NCBI GenBank assembly: GCA_036939755.1
Contig: JALLAZ010000160.1
Coordinates: 1 to 22,125, forward strand
DNA: 22,125 nt
Reading direction: 5' to 3'
From: Stephanodiscus triporus
Taxonomy: Eukaryota > Bacillariophyta > Thalassiosirophyceae > Thalassiosirales > Thalassiosiraceae
A program made the position numbers and the translations under genes. The notes below the pieces were generated by a model that did not search any database, was not told the DNA's origin, and was given only the letters and a program-made list of their open reading frames with translations. Below, piece after piece: positions 18,431 through 22,125 of the stretch. Every line of letters starts with the position of its first letter. The first letter of the stretch is position 1.

Positions 18431-18995
18431 CTCATGGCAACCAGACCCGTCTGAGGTTGACTCGCCAATGAAGCGCCGAATCGCAGTGAGTCCAGCTCCC
18501 GCCATCTCCCAGATGGCGAAAACTCACGCTGTGCTGACGTGCCACTTCTCTTTGGGCATTCGCTTCGCCGCCCTTCAAGATGTAATGAATACGGCGGATG
18601 GTGTCCCTCCATACATCGGAGCCCGAACCCTTTTCTGATTCGAGACTCCGTCTTCAAGCGCGAGGGTCGCCGGGCGTATGCCGCGGCGCATCGCGGACGT
18701 TCGGCTCCCACCTCCTCCTCCCGGCCTATGGAGATGTGCATGCTTGCCGGCCGTGCCATCATCCCCGCCGCTAGAGGCTCCATCTTCGGGGTCGTGTCTG
18801 CGAGCCATGGAATGCCGCCCTGCATCCCGTTCCCCCATTTTTCTTGGTGGACGAATCCCTTTCGGCTAGGAATTCCTACTTACGTTGACAATTATTGCAT
18901 ACTGCTCTACTAATAGATACGATACATTATTGTTTCCCTTGTTTTCTAATTCGACCTCCTCATTGTTCTCTGTTCTCTGGGGCCGGCGAACTTAC

Positions 18996-20906
18996 ATGGG
19001 GGTTGCGCAAGAAGAGGCCGCAAACGGCTGTACTATTGGGAGGAGGGGATCGAATGGAGTGGACGTATTCGCATCGGGATTCACCCTGTTGCAATTGTGC
19101 GCCATTGGCAACCTGCAGGATGTGAAAGATTACGTTTCGGGAGTGTTCAACAACGTTAACTTCGGCGATTACGATCGCCGTACGGCGTTACACATCGCTG
19201 CCTCCGAGGGGCATTTGGACATTGTGGAATTCCTCGTGAATATGGGTGCCCATATCAATCGTAGCGATAGGTGGGGCGGCAGCCCTTTAGACGACGCTCA
19301 CCGTCACCGACACGCTGAGGTGGCGCGATATTTGAGGAGAAAGGGTGCCAAGTCGGGAAGTTTAAATCTAGCTGCCAATTTAATTGCCGCGGCCGCCGCA
19401 GGGGATATTGAGGAGGTTGCAGTATTATGTGAGAGCTTTGGTGGTACTCGTCAGATGGCTTTTGAGTTGGCTGAGAATGCTAGGCAACGGAACCAATCTT
19501 TTGACGCTAGCAACAGCGAGCCGACGGCCGCATCGAGGGACGCCTTGGACATTAACAAGGGAGATTACGACAAGCGCACGGCCCTGCACGTCGCAGCAGC
19601 CGGGGGACATCTCAGCGTGGTCGAATTGCTTTGTAAGATGGGCGCGAACGTCAACGTCGAGGATCGATGGGGCGGCAAACCGTTGGACGACGCCCTGCAC
19701 AAGGGGAACGAGCAGGTGGCCGAGGTATTACTCAAATATGGAGCCACTAGCGCGAAGGAAGAAGCTCAGTGTCAAACTGATATTAATACGAGCTTAAAAA
19801 GCGACGCATCTTTAATATCTCAACACCCATCAGTAATAGATGATGACAATTTTTGTGTCGATTTCTCGGAACTCGAAATGATAGAGCGCATAGGATCGGG
19901 CGCGTTTGGAGAGATATACAAATGTCGATGGAGGGGTATTTTGGTTGCTGCTAAGTTAATCAAGGCGTTCAAAATTCAGAGGGAGTGGCTACTGAAGAAT
20001 CGACCTCAATACTCTCCCCTAATACACGAACGCCGCCTTGAGGACATAAGCTTAACAGGTATTACGGATGAAGAGAAAGAAATGGCCCTCGAGGATTTTC
20101 GCAAGGAAATCGAGATCATGAGGAAATTACGTCATCCGAACATCGTCATGATGTTGGGATACTCTCAACATGAAGACCTGGATGTGATGATTTTGGAGAT
20201 ATGCAGGTGTTCCTTGCATGATGTCTTCCGGGCGAACAACATCAGTAATTCGCAGATATCCAAGCGGACCCAGATCGTGTATGCGCAACAGCTCGCACAG
20301 GGAATGAATTACCTACACAAGAGCCGTCCGCCAATCATTCATCGTGATTTGAGGCCTGCCAATATATTGATCGATGCCAATGGCGCGTTGAAAATTGCCG
20401 ACTTGTATCTCGCGAAAATTCGGCCAGACCCAGAGCAGAAAGAGACCGATGCGTCCTCAATGATAATCGAGACTTGGCTCCAGGGAGTTTATCGCTACAT
20501 GGCCCCGGAGGTTTTTCGACGTGAGGAGTATACCGAATCCGTCGATGTTTACTCGTACTCCATGGTCGTTTATCACATAATACTGGGTAGGCCGCCATGG
20601 GCAGGATCGTCGGAATTGGATGCTATTACAAAGGCGGCTATTGACGGAGAACGCCCATTCATACCACGTTACATCGATGAACGATTGAGCACGCTACTGA
20701 AACGATGTTGGGACGAGAATCCACGCGCACGACCCAGCTTTGAGGAAATCATAATCTGGTTGAATAAATACTCACATGATGTGTTCAAGTCGGATGATAA
20801 GGAGGTTGAACGCTACAAACAAACTGACCGCGGCCCTCATCGTCATCATCATAATCATACTCAGATCCAAACTAATGAAAAGAAGTGCGGGTGTTCGATT
20901 TCTTAG
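18996..20906 (+). CDS. Ankyrin-repeat TKL-type protein kinase with C-terminal CaaX-like box
   Basis: 636 residues from ATG 18996. The frame is open for 37 more codons upstream, but that stretch looks like 5' UTR. Ankyrin repeats occupy about 25-120 and 122-252, with two near-duplicate units (GDYDRRTALHIAASEGHLDIV and GDYDKRTALHVAAAGGHLSVV, each followed by DRWGG.PLDDA). The kinase domain spans about 287-594: glycine loop GSGAFG (300-305), AAK Lys320, alpha-C Glu371, HRDLRPAN (449-456), DLY in place of DFG (469-471) and APE (503-505). Catalytic Asp451 and metal-binding Asp469 remain, so activity is plausible. About 47 residues are inserted between Lys320 and alpha-C. The C-terminus is His-rich, then basic, ending KKCGCSIS, a CaaX-like prenylation signal with a nearby Cys. 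Architecture resembles integrin-linked-kinase-like plant and protist kinases. Single exon. Confidence 0.88.
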   Translation: MGVAQEEAANGCTIGRRGSNGVDVFASGFTLLQLCAIGNLQDVKDYVSGVFNNVNFGDYDRRTALHIAASEGHLDIVEFLVNMGAHINRSDRWGGSPLDDAHRHRHAEVARYLRRKGAKSGSLNLAANLIAAAAAGDIEEVAVLCESFGGTRQMAFELAENARQRNQSFDASNSEPTAASRDALDINKGDYDKRTALHVAAAGGHLSVVELLCKMGANVNVEDRWGGKPLDDALHKGNEQVAEVLLKYGATSAKEEAQCQTDINTSLKSDASLISQHPSVIDDDNFCVDFSELEMIERIGSGAFGEIYKCRWRGILVAAKLIKAFKIQREWLLKNRPQYSPLIHERRLEDISLTGITDEEKEMALEDFRKEIEIMRKLRHPNIVMMLGYSQHEDLDVMILEICRCSLHDVFRANNISNSQISKRTQIVYAQQLAQGMNYLHKSRPPIIHRDLRPANILIDANGALKIADLYLAKIRPDPEQKETDASSMIIETWLQGVYRYMAPEVFRREEYTESVDVYSYSMVVYHIILGRPPWAGSSELDAITKAAIDGERPFIPRYIDERLSTLLKRCWDENPRARPSFEEIIIWLNKYSHDVFKSDDKEVERYKQTDRGPHRHHHNHTQIQTNEKKCGCSIS

Positions 20907-21089
20907 TTACCAGTAATTGAAACATGAGGTGTGTTGAAATATAACTGTGGCAATAATAGTGGAGAAGCAATTGGCAGCATTTTTGAAGAATCAAAAGATC
21001 TTATTGTTATCCACTTTTCCAAACTCAACCTCGACGAGTTTGAACGGATGCCATTTTCCTATCATCATAATTTTGATTGTTTCCGTACA
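20907..21089. other. Short spacer between convergent genes 8 and 9
   Basis: About 180 bp between the stop codons of the kinase (+) and the LTO1-like gene (-). The 3' ends of both transcripts must lie here or overlap. No RNA gene or repeat is seen. Confidence 0.6.
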
Positions 21090-22043
21090 TTACCAATCGC
21101 TCTCGAGTGCACTGGAACTTTCTCTGTTTGCCCTTATCGATTTGTCACCTCCAGCGTTCTCGATCGTCTCATACGAGATCGTACTCACGGCTTCTGTGCC
21201 GTTCATCCCTCGTCGATCCGGATCGCCGCCCGCCTTTCCCGATCTGCTGCCTAGTTCCAACACCCTCCTGAGATCGAACGATTGCTTCGTCCTCAATAAT
21301 ATGCATAGCAATTTGAACTTCGCGCGTATCCTCTCCAGCGAGGAAGAAACGTCGAGCATCGCCGCTCTTGTCTGGTCGGCGCCTCTCGTGGTCATCGCTG
21401 CCTCATCCGAGTCCAGAAAGTCACTCGCACCGCCGTCGACGGATTTTCGCTCGTAGCAATCATCGGCGGAGCAACCATCGGCTGTGCACCCATCGGCGGA
21501 GCACCCATCGCCAGACGACGCCGACTCCGCCGACGCGCGACGTCGTCGTCCCGTCCTTTCCCTCGCATAGTGCGCCTCCTCGTCCCTTGTCGTGGGAAGG
21601 TGGCGATCATCCCGCGACAGGAGCGATTCCGGATCCGGGAACTCGTCGATCATGCGCGACACCTCGCCCGCCAGGATCCGACACCGTTCCATTCTATGGG
21701 CGGATTGCCCAGGCAACGTCATCATCCGCGACGACGACGACGACGACGATAACCCGTCGATCCCTTCGGATATTCCCCGCGCGAAGTCGCGGTAATATCC
21801 GAGCTCCAATCCCACCTCCCATCCCTTCGACGTGCCGATGTCTAGACCCGAGAGGTACCCGTCGCGCAGGCCGGCGGACCTGCCCTCCTCCCTGCCGGAT
21901 AATGCGATATTCTCGAACGGATCCACGGCGAATCGATATAGGAGGGCATCGTCCCAGTGATCCGATGACGACGACGACGATGGAGAGTCGTCGTCGTCTG
22001 CGTCGCGGCGGGATTTGCCCATGTTTGGGCGGTCCGTCGTCAT
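21090..22043 (-). CDS. LTO1: LTO1/ORAOV1-like protein with Yae1-type GX3 repeat
   Basis: 317 residues from ATG 22043; an in-frame GTG seven codons upstream is an unlikely eukaryotic start. Residues 41-94 start DPFENIALSG and have Gly at four-residue steps (G50, G54, G58, G62, G66, G70, G74, G78, G82), the deca-GX3 signature of Yae1/LTO1 proteins. The helical segments CRILAGEVSRMIDEFPDPESL (121-141) and LERIRAKFKLLCILL (236-250) match the LTO1 C-terminal half. In yeast and human, LTO1 with YAE1 is the adaptor that brings ABCE1/Rli1 to the cytosolic Fe-S assembly targeting complex, using the C-terminal Trp. This protein ends in SDW, keeping the terminal Trp. A long insertion (about 142-235) with a repeated DGCSA unit makes it more than twice the usual 137-160 residues. 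Confidence 0.85.
   Translation of the reverse strand: MTTDRPNMGKSRRDADDDDSPSSSSSSDHWDDALLYRFAVDPFENIALSGREEGRSAGLRDGYLSGLDIGTSKGWEVGLELGYYRDFARGISEGIDGLSSSSSSSRMMTLPGQSAHRMERCRILAGEVSRMIDEFPDPESLLSRDDRHLPTTRDEEAHYARERTGRRRRASAESASSGDGCSADGCTADGCSADDCYERKSVDGGASDFLDSDEAAMTTRGADQTRAAMLDVSSSLERIRAKFKLLCILLRTKQSFDLRRVLELGSRSGKAGGDPDRRGMNGTEAVSTISYETIENAGGDKSIRANRESSSALESDW
21456..21513 (-). repeat. 15-bp tandem minisatellite in the LTO1-like gene
   Basis: Almost four 15-bp units of the pattern (A/C)(A/C)CATCGGCGGAGCA encode successive five-residue units DGCSA, DGCTA, DGCSA and DDCYE. They lie in the insertion between the two conserved LTO1 helices. Unit-to-unit identity is high, suggesting recent expansion. 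Confidence 0.75.
21728..21749. repeat. (CGA)n microsatellite encoding poly-Ser on the minus strand
   Basis: About seven CGA units within the LTO1-like gene. The minus strand reads a Ser tract (about residues 99-105) immediately after the GX3 region. Confidence 0.75.
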
Positions 22044-22125
22044 GTTTTGAATGTTCCCCACCACCCAAGCCAGTATTTAGATCGCTTACTTTTTTCGCTA
22101 CTAACTTACTCTATTCGCTAAAATA

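Larger units (their letters stand above)
17034..18995. other. Long intergenic region, genes 7 to 8
   Basis: About 1.96 kb without a confident gene. It contains a GT microsatellite, a perfect hairpin, a diverged direct duplication and one small minus-strand ORF (each listed separately). A GC-richer patch at about 18580-18830 is open in several frames on both strands but shows no domain. The right end should carry the promoter of the ankyrin-kinase gene. Confidence 0.6.

Noticed and set aside
18382..18825. Minus-strand 147-codon frame, and overlapping frames on both strands
   Set aside because: Several overlapping frames are open at once in a GC-rich patch, and none has family features.
18885..18995. 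37-codon N-terminal extension of the ankyrin kinase
   Set aside because: Composition is unlike the rest of the protein and resembles 5' UTR; ATG 18996 directly precedes the soluble domain.
21456..21513. Short regular repeats as a CRISPR array
   Set aside because: The 15-bp units are contiguous without spacers and in frame in a coding exon of a eukaryote.
22044..22064. Upstream GTG start for the LTO1-like gene
   Set aside because: Non-ATG initiation is improbable here, and ATG 22043 gives a complete protein.
1..22125. Search for defence islands, integrases, transposases and reverse transcriptases
   Set aside because: No recognisable catalytic motifs of such enzymes were found in any plausible frame; all confident genes are ordinary eukaryotic families.

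Overview
The window is nuclear DNA of a eukaryote with small spliceosomal introns (about 65-135 nt, GT..AG, mostly GTRAGT-type donors). The most likely source is a stramenopile, probably a diatom. The reasons are the RING family of gene 4, the ANK-kinase of gene 8, the compact layout with many convergent and divergent pairs, and the many in-frame GAC/TCG trinucleotide repeats. I cannot name the species. There are no rRNA, tRNA, prokaryotic, phage or CRISPR features.

Layout, left to right. (1) 77-1316 (+): two-exon protein of unknown function with a central Asp-rich microsatellite. (2) 1767-2819 (+): seven-helix, GPCR-like membrane protein. 2820-3789 is a spacer with degenerate repeats. (3) 3790-5467 (-): METTL2/6/8-type methyltransferase (tRNA m3C family), with one apparent frame break at a ten-base C run. 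(4) 5956-6654 (-): RING-H2 protein, with a small possible upstream ORF or exon at 6666-6923. (5) 7586-12278 (+): full-length ABCB/MDR-type ABC transporter, reconstructed as ten exons and 1316 residues. (6) 12480-15545 (-): chorein-like N-terminus joined through five exons to a glycine-zipper C-terminus. (7) 15727-17033 (+): mitochondrial carrier, divergent from gene 6 across a 181-bp shared promoter. 17034-18995 is a long spacer with a GT microsatellite, a perfect 15-bp hairpin, a diverged direct duplication and one small possible secreted or membrane ORF. (8) 18996-20906 (+): ankyrin-repeat protein kinase with an altered DFG motif and a C-terminal CaaX-like box. (9) 21090-22043 (-): LTO1/ORAOV1-like protein (Yae1-type GX3 repeat) ending in the Trp typical of the family.

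The genes are ordinary, independently transcribed eukaryotic loci, not an operon or defence island. Two are membrane transport or receptor proteins, two act on translation or Fe-S assembly, one probably on lipid transfer, and one is a probably lipid-anchored signalling kinase. By eye, base composition is mosaic: several 5' gene halves are GC-rich and full of (GAC/TCG)n, while the 3' halves and spacers are AT-richer. All exon joins were worked out by hand from phase, splice consensus and family motifs, without transcripts.
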